Shown one piece after another: positions 4,959-13,235 of a stretch of DNA of 14,233 nt (position 1 is the first letter of the stretch; each line of letters begins with the position of its first letter). Under the pieces are notes generated by a model. It worked only from the letters and a program-made list of their open reading frames with translations, had not been told where the DNA came from and did not search any database. The stretch comes from Alkalibacter sp964582705. Lineage in GTDB: Bacteria > Bacillota > Clostridia > Eubacteriales > Alkalibacteraceae. The translations under genes and the position numbers were made by a program. The stretch spans positions 1 to 14,233 of the forward strand of contig CAZOTE010000052.1 of the NCBI GenBank assembly GCA_964582705.1, read 5' to 3'.

Positions 4959-7223
4959 ATGCGCAGAAAAATTCAAATGAATGAAGGTTGGGATTTTTTA
5001 AGAGAAGGACAAAAGCCTTTAAAAGTATCGATTCCTCATACATGGAATTCAATAGACGGAGCAAACGGCTTTGATTACTACAAGGGTCAATGTTTGTACA
5101 AGAAAGAATTTTTTGTCGAAAAATCAGATGAAAGCAACAGCTTGTTTCTTGAATTTGAAGGATCTAACAGCGTAACGGATGTATATGTCAACGGTAGGCA
5201 TTTGGGACAGCACAGAGGAGGCTACTCAACATTTAGATTCGATGTTACAAAGACTCTGAAATTTGGAGAGATGAACGACTTAGAAGTTAGGGTAGACAAT
5301 ACCGTATTTGAAGATGTTTATCCTCAGATGGCTGACTTTACGTTCTACGGCGGCATATACAGGGACGTAAGATTAATAGTTTCTAATCCAATACACTTTG
5401 ATTTGATGGATTACGGTTCTCAAGGTATATATATAATCCAAAAGAACGTCACTGAAAAAGCAGCCGAGCTTAAGATAAAGACAAGGATCTCAAATGACAG
5501 CGATGAAGATAAAAAGGTTAGGATTTGGATAGATATAAAAGACTCAGAGGATGAGATAGCGGCATACGGAGCAAAAGAAGTATTGCTGGCACCTAAGGAG
5601 ACTAAGACAGAATCATTAGAAATACAAATAGAAAATCCAAGGCTATGGGATGGAAAAAAAGATGCTCATATGTATACAGCCGTATGCTCTTTGACGAGCT
5701 TCAACGACACTATAGATTATGTGGAGATACCATTTGGCACAAGGTATTTTCATGTAGATGCTGAAAAAGGATTTTTCTTAAACGGAAACCATCTGCCTCT
5801 AAATGGAGTATCGAGACATCAGGATAAAAAAGACAAAGGCTGGGCGATTACGAGAAACGATCAAGATGAGGACATGGCTCTGATAAAAGAGGTTGGAGCC
5901 ACATCGATAAGGCTTGCCCACTATCAGCACAACCAGTACTTTTACGATTTGTGCGACAGGGAAGGCATGATCGTATGGGCAGAGATTCCATTTATATCGA
6001 TCATGTCAAAAACTGAGACTGAAGGGATCAACCCTAAGCTGCAGCTCAAAGAGCTTATCAGACAAAATTACAACCACCCTTCAATAATATTTTGGGGCGT
6101 GCAAAACGAGATACAAATAGGCGGGGACAAGCCGGAAGTGAGAAGAGTGGTAAAGGAGCTCAATGAAATAGCAAAGGCTGAGGATCCGACAAGGCCCACT
6201 ACCATGGCTAACGTAATGTTCGTAGATGATGAAGATGAGTATAACTTCATCACAGACACCGTGGGCTACAATAAATACTACGGCTGGTATACAGGAAAGA
6301 CAGAAGACTTTGGACCTTGGATAGATGAGTTTCACAGGAAAAACCCAGAAGTAAAGCTAGGGATATCAGAGTATGGAGCTGAAGGTATCATCCAGTACCA
6401 CAACGATGATCCAAAGGTTAAAGACTACAGCGAGGAATACCATGCCCTCTACCATGAGACAGTTTGGAAGATTTTTAAAGATAGGCCTTTTCTATGGTCT
6501 ACTTACGTTTGGAACATGTTTGACTTTGGAGCAAACATAAGAGACGAAGGCGGGGTAAAGGGAAGAAACAACAAAGGGTTAGTTACCTATGACAGAAAGA
6601 TAAAAAAAGATGCCTTCTATCTTTACAAAGCTTATTGGTCTGAAGAAAAGTTCGTTCATATAGCAGGCAAAAGATACGTGGACAGACCCGGAAGAAAGAT
6701 GGATGTAAAGGTATATTCAAACTGTGATAAGGTAAGTCTTAACTTTAACGGAGTAGAGATTTCCTTTGATGAAAAAGACGAAAAGATCTTTATATTTAAA
6801 AACATCGAGCTAAAAGACGGATATAATATTATAAAAGCAGTGGCTGTTGAGGGTGAAAACAAATATACAGACACTGGGGTGTTTAACAGAGTTGACAGCA
6901 TAAATGAAAGCTACCAAGCGCCGGAGCAATCGGGTGGAGTAGTTGCAAATTGGTTTGAGACCCCGAATCTTGATGATGTGGAAATCGAAGATATCGAAAT
7001 AAGCGATGCCTTCTACTCTACGAACTGTTCCTTTGGTGAGCTCTTTGAAAATCCTGAAACCAAAAAGATAATGGATAGGTTTTTCCCGGGATTTGAAGAT
7101 CATCCGATGTTTGGGATGGCTCAGGGAATGAAAATCGATCAGATAGCAGAAATGGCACCTGAAAAATTTGATGATAAGCTTCTGTATTCGCTAAATAAAG
7201 AGCTAATAAAGATAAAAAAATAA
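4959..7223 (+). CDS. Glycoside hydrolase family 2 enzyme (probable beta-galactosidase type)
   Basis: A retaining beta-glycosidase of 754 residues. Domains in order: GH2 sugar-binding jelly-roll (about 1-142; PHTWNSIDG 26-34, NGRHLGQHRGGYS 78-90, GGIYRDV 131-137), immunoglobulin-like domain (about 150-260), TIM-barrel (about 265-565). The catalytic acid/base is Glu384 in FWGVQNE (378-384) and the nucleophile Glu471 in ISEYGAEG (469-476). A further beta-domain (about 570-645) is followed by an uncommon C-terminal module (about 683-754) with FGELFENPETKKIM and PMFGMAQGMKIDQIAEMAP. There is no signal peptide, so the enzyme is cytoplasmic. GH2 also contains beta-glucuronidases and beta-mannosidases, so the substrate is not proven. 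AAAGGAG lies 7 bases before the ATG. It forms an operon with the GH3 gene 31 bases downstream. Confidence 0.92.
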   Translation: MRRKIQMNEGWDFLREGQKPLKVSIPHTWNSIDGANGFDYYKGQCLYKKEFFVEKSDESNSLFLEFEGSNSVTDVYVNGRHLGQHRGGYSTFRFDVTKTLKFGEMNDLEVRVDNTVFEDVYPQMADFTFYGGIYRDVRLIVSNPIHFDLMDYGSQGIYIIQKNVTEKAAELKIKTRISNDSDEDKKVRIWIDIKDSEDEIAAYGAKEVLLAPKETKTESLEIQIENPRLWDGKKDAHMYTAVCSLTSFNDTIDYVEIPFGTRYFHVDAEKGFFLNGNHLPLNGVSRHQDKKDKGWAITRNDQDEDMALIKEVGATSIRLAHYQHNQYFYDLCDREGMIVWAEIPFISIMSKTETEGINPKLQLKELIRQNYNHPSIIFWGVQNEIQIGGDKPEVRRVVKELNEIAKAEDPTRPTTMANVMFVDDEDEYNFITDTVGYNKYYGWYTGKTEDFGPWIDEFHRKNPEVKLGISEYGAEGIIQYHNDDPKVKDYSEEYHALYHETVWKIFKDRPFLWSTYVWNMFDFGANIRDEGGVKGRNNKGLVTYDRKIKKDAFYLYKAYWSEEKFVHIAGKRYVDRPGRKMDVKVYSNCDKVSLNFNGVEISFDEKDEKIFIFKNIELKDGYNIIKAVAVEGENKYTDTGVFNRVDSINESYQAPEQSGGVVANWFETPNLDDVEIEDIEISDAFYSTNCSFGELFENPETKKIMDRFFPGFEDHPMFGMAQGMKIDQIAEMAPEKFDDKLLYSLNKELIKIKK

Positions 7224-7254
7224 AAGCATACATATGTTTTAGGAGGATTACTTA

Positions 7255-9015
7255 ATGGTAGATTTAAAGGCAAAACCGTACAACTTAAAAGACGAGGACA
7301 TAATATGGGTAAAAGATACCATTGCGTCCATGACTGATGAAGAAAAGATAGGGCAGCTATTTGTTAACATGGGCTCCAGCAGAGATGAAGATTACCTTAA
7401 GGAAATGGTAACTAAATATCACATAGGAGCAGTTAGATACAACCCTGGCAAAGCTGAAGAAGTATACGAACAGAATAGGGTACTGCAGGAGAACAGCAAG
7501 ATTCCTCTGCTCATCGCTGCAAATACAGAGTCTGGAGGCAACGGAGCATGCACAGACGGAACATACGTAGGAGTAGAGGTGAAGATCGCAGCCACAAACG
7601 ATTCTAAATACGCTTACGAGCTGGGAAGAGTCTCGGGAGTGGAAGCGGCGGCAATTGGCTGCAACTGGAGCTTTGCCCCAATCGTTGATATCAACCGAAA
7701 CTGGAGAAATCCGATTATTTCATCCAGGACATTTTGTGATGATCCTGATAAGACTTTAGACCTTGCCCTTAATTACATGAAAGGCATAAGAGAAAGCGGC
7801 ATAGCACCTGCTGCAAAGCATTTCCCTGGCGACGGAATAGACGAAAGGGATCAGCACCTCTCCTTTAGCGTAAATTCCCTTTCAGCGGAAGAATGGGATG
7901 AGACTTTCGGCAAAGTATATTCAGGGCTCTTTGAAGCGGGGATACCTTCAATAATGGCAGGGCATATCTCCCTTCCAAGCTACGTAAGACACTTCAATCC
8001 GGATGCTACCTTGCAGGAAGCCATGATGCCAGCGACTTTAAGCAAGTACATACTGACCGACTTGTTAAGAGATAAAATGGACTTTAATGGCCTTGTTGTA
8101 ACAGATGCCAGCCACATGGTGGCCCTTACAGGAGTCATGAAGAGAAAAGACATGGTGCCGGCTGCAATAGCAGCAGGAAATGACCTGTTCTTATTCTTTA
8201 ACGATCCGGATGAAGATTTCAGCTGGATGATGGAAGGGTATAAAAACGGAGTCATAACTGAAGAGAGGCTAAACGAAGCATTGACAAGGATACTTGGCAC
8301 AAAGGCGACACTTGGGCTTCACAAAAAAGACAAGAAAGAAATCTTGCCTCCAAAAGAACAAGCCATGGCAAGGATAGGACTTGAAGAAAACAAAAAGCCG
8401 GCCATAGAGGTGGCTGACAAGGCGATAACTCTGGTTAAAAACAATCAGGAGATATTCCCGATTTCTGCAGAAAACCATAAAAGAGTGCTCCTTGTAGATG
8501 TCAAAGGCACCGAAGGAGGATTTGGAAAGCTTATTGGTTCAAGCGGTCCCAGCGCCTTAGAGATAATGAAGGGCATCCTTGAAGAGGAAGGTTTTGAAGT
8601 GACTGTTTGGGAATCCCCCACCGAAAAGATAATGAAGCTTCCGGAAGAAGAGATGAAAAAGGCGATAGGAAAGGTTTACGCTCAAAAGAGACCTATATCG
8701 GATCTTACCGACAACTATGACCTTGTAATAAACATAGCAAGCGTAAACCCAAATACCGATCAAAGGATCCAGTGGCCTGCAAGCAAGGGGACTCCGGACA
8801 TACCTTTTTATGTCAACGAGATTCCTACGATATTCGTATCGGTGCAGTGTCCGTTCCACCTGGCAGATGTTCCACAGGTTAAGACTTATATAAACGCCTA
8901 TGACAACAAGGATTATACTATCAAAGCCCTTGTAGATAAGATGATGGGCAGAAGCGAGTTTATGGGAGTAAGCCCGGTAGATGCCTTCTGCGGGTTTGAA
9001 GATACGAGGTTTTAA
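7255..9015 (+). CDS. Glycoside hydrolase family 3 protein (NagZ-like Asp-His active site)
   Basis: A 586-residue GH3 enzyme with the N-terminal barrel (about 15-345) and the C-terminal alpha/beta domain (about 395-580, beginning near EVADKAITLVKNN). The nucleophile is Asp284 in GLVVTDASH (279-287). The KHFPGDGIDERDQH loop (188-201) corresponds to the KHFPGHG...DSH loop of NagZ-type GH3 enzymes, where an Asp-His pair replaces a Glu acid/base. Here Asp199 and His201 keep the pair, while the usual His of PGHG is Asp193. This suggests a beta-N-acetylglucosaminidase, a related phosphorylase, or a beta-glucosidase of a divergent clade; the substrate is open. There is no signal peptide, so it acts in the cytoplasm. 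AGGAGG (7241-7246) sits 8 bases before the ATG. It is the last gene of its operon, before a strong terminator. Confidence 0.88.
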   Translation: MVDLKAKPYNLKDEDIIWVKDTIASMTDEEKIGQLFVNMGSSRDEDYLKEMVTKYHIGAVRYNPGKAEEVYEQNRVLQENSKIPLLIAANTESGGNGACTDGTYVGVEVKIAATNDSKYAYELGRVSGVEAAAIGCNWSFAPIVDINRNWRNPIISSRTFCDDPDKTLDLALNYMKGIRESGIAPAAKHFPGDGIDERDQHLSFSVNSLSAEEWDETFGKVYSGLFEAGIPSIMAGHISLPSYVRHFNPDATLQEAMMPATLSKYILTDLLRDKMDFNGLVVTDASHMVALTGVMKRKDMVPAAIAAGNDLFLFFNDPDEDFSWMMEGYKNGVITEERLNEALTRILGTKATLGLHKKDKKEILPPKEQAMARIGLEENKKPAIEVADKAITLVKNNQEIFPISAENHKRVLLVDVKGTEGGFGKLIGSSGPSALEIMKGILEEEGFEVTVWESPTEKIMKLPEEEMKKAIGKVYAQKRPISDLTDNYDLVINIASVNPNTDQRIQWPASKGTPDIPFYVNEIPTIFVSVQCPFHLADVPQVKTYINAYDNKDYTIKALVDKMMGRSEFMGVSPVDAFCGFEDTRF

Positions 9016-9026
9016 TGGTGAAATTT

Positions 9027-9071
9027 AAAAAAGCAAGGACTGCCTTAAGTAGGGTAGTCCTTGCTTTTTTT
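9027..9071. terminator. Strong bidirectional terminator after GH3
   Basis: Left arm 9027-9044 (AAAAAAGCAAGGACTGCC) pairs with 9053-9070 across all 18 positions with a single G-U wobble, around an eight-base loop, and ends in a T run of seven. The A-run on the left makes it symmetric, so it would also stop minus-strand transcription. It insulates the GH2-GH3 operon from the PTS operon. Confidence 0.9.
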
Positions 9072-9140
9072 GATTTTATCATATATGACCCCAAAAATGA
9101 TCATAAAATCTATAGTTTCAAATTTGTCACTTCAACATAC

Positions 9141-9198
9141 AAAAGCTATGCTTTTCATTAATTGTTTTGAATTATATACTATAGACACAAGATATCTT
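9141..9198 (+). promoter_or_regulatory. Promoter and palindromes before the PTS operon
   Basis: TTTTCA (9152-9157) and TATACT (9175-9180) are 17 bases apart, 4/6 and 5/6 matches to consensus. The perfect inverted repeat AAAAGC-TAT-GCTTTT (9141-9155) overlaps the -35. The 10-bp palindrome AAGATATCTT (9189-9198) lies at the predicted transcript start. Either could be the operator of the PRD regulator encoded next. An ATGATCAT palindrome is further upstream at 9097-9104. No cre site was seen between the terminator and the first gene. Confidence 0.5.
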
Positions 9199-9231
9199 AT
9201 GTTTTAATTACCGGTAGAAGAGGTGCTGATT

Positions 9232-11145
9232 TTGAGAGAAAGATTATTAGTAGAGATATTACTGGAGGATAATCAGCCTGTTGCGCGCGCAGATTTAGCT
9301 TCAAAGATGAGTCTTTCAGAAAGCACGATTAGAGATTTGATTAAAGATGTTAGTCAAAATAGCGACAAGCATGGATTTAAGATTCAGTTGATTAAAGGAA
9401 AAGGCTATATCATTCAAGTAGAGGATAAAGCGCTACTAGAGAGATATTTAGAGAATGAAGAAAGTGTCGATGTCTATAATCAGGAACAAAGGCTAGAAGC
9501 GTTGATTTTTTATATTTTGCAATCCAATAGGTACATAACTATAGGAGAGCTGATGGATAGAATGCAACTAAGTAGATCAACAATTGTTCGGGATCTCAAG
9601 ATTATAGAAAAAATTCTCTCTGAATCGAGGTTGAAGTTGATAAAAAAAGCTCACTATGGACTGAAGGTCGTGGGGCAAGAGCAGGATTTTCGCAAAGCTT
9701 TTTCAAAATATGTTTTGAACTCAACGCTTTACCTAGAACCTACAAAAAACTACAAAGAATTTTTGGAGCGTATAGAAAATAAGGAGCTTGAAGACACTCT
9801 GACGCGAGCATTGAAGGAAAGCTGTTTGGAAATATCAGATGTTGCATTTGAAAACGTTCTTACGCATTTTAAAATACTTCTTTATCGTGTTGAACAACGA
9901 AACTTTATAACGAAAGCTGATTTTACAAAAGACGAAGTTCCAAAGGTGTACATGGATGTCGCAATGTCCATAAATAATTGGATAAAGAGGAAATTTGATA
10001 TTTTGTTGCCTGGTGAGGAACTTAGATATTTGGCGACACACATTAGCGCTCGGACAAGTACTGCAACGCTTGATATAAAAGAAAGAGAGAAGTCGCGAAG
10101 AGAAATTAAAAATATCCTGCAAAAACTTGATCAAGAATTTCTGACTGATTTTGAAAATGACAACGAATTGATTGAAGCATTGGTGATACATATGCACCCT
10201 TTGATAAAAAGATTGTATTTTAATTTGCAGTTGGAAAATCCGTTGATCGAGGAGATATACATTAAATATACCAACGTGTTTGTAGTGTCTTATAGCTTTG
10301 CAGAGAATATTAAAGAAAAATATGGCTATTGCCTTACGAGAGATGAAATAGGTTATATAGCGCTACATTTTGCTACCCACTTTGAAAGAATTAATAATAA
10401 GTCTATAGAGCGCATAAAAAGGATTGTAGTCATATGTGCAACTGGGGGAGGAAGCGCGCATCTTATAAGATTGAAGCTTGAGAGCGTGTTCCCGAATGCG
10501 GTGGTTTTAACTACGTCGTCTGTAAATGCCGATCAATTTAAAACAGAGCTGCCTGATATATTCTTAAGTACTATACCTATGGATAAAGAAATCTATGGTG
10601 TTCCCGTATTGCAGATCAAGCAGTTTTTGGATGAACGGGAGATTAAAAAGATTAAAGAAATTGCTGCCTTGCATATCTTGAAGAAGCCGGTAAAATCTAA
10701 CCAGGTTCTACGAATTCAATCTTTGTTTTTTAAAGAGATATTTCAAAAAAAAGATGAGACAAATTATTTGGAAATCATCAAAACTCAAGCTGATAAGATG
10801 ATTGAACTAAATCTGGCAGAACAAGATTTTGCTGATTTGGTAGTAGAGAGGGAAAGTAAATTTACGACAATATACCAAAGTGGGATTGCAGGCCCCCATC
10901 CGATGAAGCTTAATGCCAAGGAGGATGCAATCGGCGTTACCATTCTAAAGAATCCAATCGAATGGAACGGAAAAATCGTGCGCATAATTTTTTTAATAAA
11001 CGTAAAAAAAGGGCATTTGTTCATACACAAAGAAATAAGTGCATTGTTGTTGTATTTGATGGAAAATCAAGAAGCCAGAGACAGAATAATTAAAAGTGAT
11101 TCCTTTGAAGAATTTTTAATGGAAATAGGCAGATGTTTAAACTAA
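9232..11145 (+). CDS. PRD-domain PTS-controlled transcription activator (LicR/CelR/MtlR type)
   Basis: A 637-residue regulator of sugar PTS operons. Order: N-terminal helix-turn-helix (about 1-65), second helix-turn-helix (about 85-165, LSRSTIVRDLKIIEK), PRD1 (about 185-280; His212, His270), PRD2 (about 300-390; His320, His379), an EIIB-like domain with Cys402 in ICATGGG, and a fructose/mannitol-type EIIA domain with His556 in AGPHPMK. All expected phosphorylation residues are present. In relatives, phosphorylation through HPr activates and through the cognate EIIB inhibits. The helix-turn-helix domains replace the RNA-binding domain of BglG antiterminators, so it binds DNA. The TTG at 9232 is preferred because GAGGTG (9220-9225) is 6 bases upstream; an in-frame GTG at 9223 would overlap that site. 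It is the first gene of the PTS operon. Confidence 0.92.
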   Translation: MRERLLVEILLEDNQPVARADLASKMSLSESTIRDLIKDVSQNSDKHGFKIQLIKGKGYIIQVEDKALLERYLENEESVDVYNQEQRLEALIFYILQSNRYITIGELMDRMQLSRSTIVRDLKIIEKILSESRLKLIKKAHYGLKVVGQEQDFRKAFSKYVLNSTLYLEPTKNYKEFLERIENKELEDTLTRALKESCLEISDVAFENVLTHFKILLYRVEQRNFITKADFTKDEVPKVYMDVAMSINNWIKRKFDILLPGEELRYLATHISARTSTATLDIKEREKSRREIKNILQKLDQEFLTDFENDNELIEALVIHMHPLIKRLYFNLQLENPLIEEIYIKYTNVFVVSYSFAENIKEKYGYCLTRDEIGYIALHFATHFERINNKSIERIKRIVVICATGGGSAHLIRLKLESVFPNAVVLTTSSVNADQFKTELPDIFLSTIPMDKEIYGVPVLQIKQFLDEREIKKIKEIAALHILKKPVKSNQVLRIQSLFFKEIFQKKDETNYLEIIKTQADKMIELNLAEQDFADLVVERESKFTTIYQSGIAGPHPMKLNAKEDAIGVTILKNPIEWNGKIVRIIFLINVKKGHLFIHKEISALLLYLMENQEARDRIIKSDSFEEFLMEIGRCLN

Positions 11146-11157
11146 GGAGGATATATT

Positions 11158-11529
11158 ATGCAGCAGGAAGCAATCAAAAAAAATCAAACTTATGAGCAAG
11201 CGATAATGGAAATTATCGTAAATGGAGGAGATGCAAGAAGCGCTTGCCTTAAAGCAATTAGAAATGCTAGAAAAGGAGAGTTTGCAGAAGCAGAACAACT
11301 TATGATGCGTGCAGAAGAAAGCTTAAGCAAGGCACATACAGTGCAGACGATGCTTATTCAAGATGAGATACGAGGTAAAAAAAATGAGATTTCACTTTTA
11401 ATAATACATGCACAAGATCATCTTATGAATGCAATGACAGTCAAAGACCTAGCTGTAGAGTTAATTGCGGAATCAAGGCTAAGATTAGATATGGAAGAAA
11501 GACTAAGGACGGTGTTGAAAAATGGCTAA
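11158..11529 (+). CDS. celC: PTS lactose/cellobiose-family EIIA
   Basis: The cytoplasmic phosphocarrier that receives phosphate from HPr and passes it to EIIB. At 123 residues it is slightly longer than the usual 105 or so, with a charged C-terminal extension. Family motifs: IMEIIVNGGDARSACLKAI (16-34), FAEAEQLMMRAEESLSKAH (42-60) and the active site IIHAQDHLMNAMTVKDLA (82-99). His84 is the phosphorylated residue and Asp87 the metal-binding residue of the trimer. AAGGAGG (11144-11150) overlaps the stop codon of the regulator, so the two are tightly coupled. The last 8 bases overlap the EIIB gene. The symbol follows the Geobacillus cel operon. Cellobiose, chitobiose and lactose carriers cannot be told apart here. 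Confidence 0.94.
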   Translation: MQQEAIKKNQTYEQAIMEIIVNGGDARSACLKAIRNARKGEFAEAEQLMMRAEESLSKAHTVQTMLIQDEIRGKKNEISLLIIHAQDHLMNAMTVKDLAVELIAESRLRLDMEERLRTVLKNG

Positions 11530-11827
11530 AAAAATTTTGTTGGTATGTGCAGGCGGGTTTTCAACTAGCATGCTGGTTGAAAAGATGAAAGAAGAAGCTG
11601 TAAATAAAGGGTTGGAGATTATAATAGATGCTTGTGCTGAAAACGCTATTGAATCTAACCTGCCTGCAGATGTTATTATGTTGGGACCGCAAATGGGACA
11701 TGCGGAAGATGGAGTTAAGGTAAAGGTTGGGTCACAGGTACCTGTAGCTACAATCGATATGATGGATTACGGAATGATGAATGGTGAAAAGGTACTTGAC
11801 GCTGCAAAGAAGCTAATGGGCATTTGA
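11522..11827 (+). CDS. celA: PTS lactose/cellobiose-family EIIB
   Basis: The cytoplasmic EIIB of the same permease, 101 residues, the usual length. It has the low-molecular-weight phosphatase-like fold with the phosphorylated Cys9 in the P-loop VCAGGFSTSMLV (8-19). The family block ADVIMLGPQMGH (49-60) is present. It transfers phosphate from EIIA His84 to the sugar bound in EIIC. The start overlaps the end of EIIA by 8 bases. Its own ribosome binding site (AAGGA near 11505) is modest and somewhat distant, so translation probably depends on coupling to EIIA. Confidence 0.94.
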   Translation: MAKKILLVCAGGFSTSMLVEKMKEEAVNKGLEIIIDACAENAIESNLPADVIMLGPQMGHAEDGVKVKVGSQVPVATIDMMDYGMMNGEKVLDAAKKLMGI

Positions 11828-11888
11828 AATGGGTATAAACCCAAACTTAGCATAAAAATTTTATATAAAAATATATGGGGTGAAATGA

Positions 11889-13193
11889 ATGGATAAACAA
11901 AATTTTAGAATGAAGATTCAAAAGTTTTCGGGCAAAATACAAAGCAATAAGTTCTTGGGGAGTATATCAAATGGCTTGATGTTAACAATGAGTGTTTTGA
12001 TTATTGGATCGATATTTACGCTTTTAGATAGCATCAATATAACAGTATATCAAGAATTTTTGCAGAGTACGGGATTGAAAAGTATTTTAGGAATACCACC
12101 GTCGGTGACGGTAAGTTTAATTTCGCTATATGCAGTTGCTACGATATCTTATTCACTGGCAGTCAAATACAATAAAGATGGACTTATAGCTGCATTAATA
12201 TCTATGATGAGTTTTTTGTTGTTGACGCCCATGGGACTTATGGAAGATGGAATGAGTACTGGAATAGGAACAAGATGGTTGGGGGCACCTGGATTTTTCG
12301 TTGCAGTTATCGTAGCGCTCTTGGTTTCAAGACTGTATGTGCTTATCGTAGATAAAGAGATTTATATTAAAATGCCCAAAGGTGTTCCGCCAACTGTTGA
12401 AAAATCATTTGCTTCAATAGTCCCAGGAATAATAATTGCTACAATCATGTTAGCTGTAAGAGGAATTTTTCAAACAACAGACTATGGCAACGTACACAGT
12501 TTCATATACTCTATTTTGCAAGTACCACTTACAAATTTAGGTGGTAGTTGGTGGGCTTTCTTAGTAACGACATTAATAGGCAGCCTTTTGTGGGGCATAG
12601 GTATCCATGGAACAATGATAGTTTATAGCGTGATGGCACCTATTTGGACTACATTAAGACTAGAAAACTTGTCAGCATATCAAGCAGGATTAGAGTTGCC
12701 ACACTTAGCACCTGGAGGAGTTTTTCAAGCTGTATATATTACTATAGGTGGTTCAGGAGCAACTATAGGTTTGGCAATAGCCATGTTGTATGCGACTTCT
12801 AAAAGATATAAAACTTTAGGAAAACTGGCTATTTTGCCTAGTTTTTTAGGGATAAACGAGCCAATTATGTTCGGATTTCCTGTAGTATTAAATCCAAGAT
12901 TATTAATTCCTTTGATAGCAGTACCATTAATTAATGTTAGTTTGGCTTTAGGCCTAACGGCTGTAGGTATATTGCCTAGATTGGCAGGTATAGGGTCTCC
13001 TTTTGGAACACCGATGTTTATTACTGGTTTTATTGAAGGTGGTTGGAGAGTAGCTGTTTTTCAAGTAATACTTGTCTTAATAAGCTTTGCAATCTACTAT
13101 CCATTCTTTAAGAAAATTGATGTAGAAGCATACAATGAAGAAATTAATGCTGAAAATACCAAAGAAAGTGAGAATGCAATTTTAGAAAACTAA
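11889..13193 (+). CDS. celB: PTS cellobiose-family EIIC permease
   Basis: The membrane channel of the PTS, 434 residues, full length, with about ten hydrophobic segments. The family active-site features are clear: LLWGIGIHGTMIV (233-245) with His240, and INEPIMFGFPVVLNP (322-336) with Glu324, both of which contact the sugar in the known ChbC-type structure. The segment GGSGATIGLAIAML (287-300) is also typical. It carries a beta-linked disaccharide inward while EIIB phosphorylates it. GGGGTGA (11877-11883) precedes the ATG at 11889; an out-of-frame ATG at 11885 stops after three codons. The 61-base gap after EIIB has a small hairpin (TGGGT 11830-11834 with ACCCA 11839-11843). Confidence 0.94.
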   Translation: MDKQNFRMKIQKFSGKIQSNKFLGSISNGLMLTMSVLIIGSIFTLLDSINITVYQEFLQSTGLKSILGIPPSVTVSLISLYAVATISYSLAVKYNKDGLIAALISMMSFLLLTPMGLMEDGMSTGIGTRWLGAPGFFVAVIVALLVSRLYVLIVDKEIYIKMPKGVPPTVEKSFASIVPGIIIATIMLAVRGIFQTTDYGNVHSFIYSILQVPLTNLGGSWWAFLVTTLIGSLLWGIGIHGTMIVYSVMAPIWTTLRLENLSAYQAGLELPHLAPGGVFQAVYITIGGSGATIGLAIAMLYATSKRYKTLGKLAILPSFLGINEPIMFGFPVVLNPRLLIPLIAVPLINVSLALGLTAVGILPRLAGIGSPFGTPMFITGFIEGGWRVAVFQVILVLISFAIYYPFFKKIDVEAYNEEINAENTKESENAILEN

Positions 13194-13235
13194 TCATGAT
13201 AAGGGATTGATTTTAAAAAATTTATTTTATAGGAG

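Noticed and set aside
4837..5064. Minus-strand 75-codon frame over the GH2 leader
   Set aside because: It is the reverse of the promoter, hairpin and GH2 start, with no ribosome binding site and no recognisable product.
9027..9071. Antiterminator-controlled (RAT-type) terminator of the PTS operon
   Set aside because: The PRD protein has helix-turn-helix domains rather than an RNA-binding domain, and the predicted PTS promoter is downstream of this hairpin, which ends the GH3 gene.
9162..9180. Sigma-54 promoter before the PTS operon
   Set aside because: There is no GG/GC pair at -24/-12 spacing, and the encoded regulator lacks the AAA+ domain needed to work with sigma-54.
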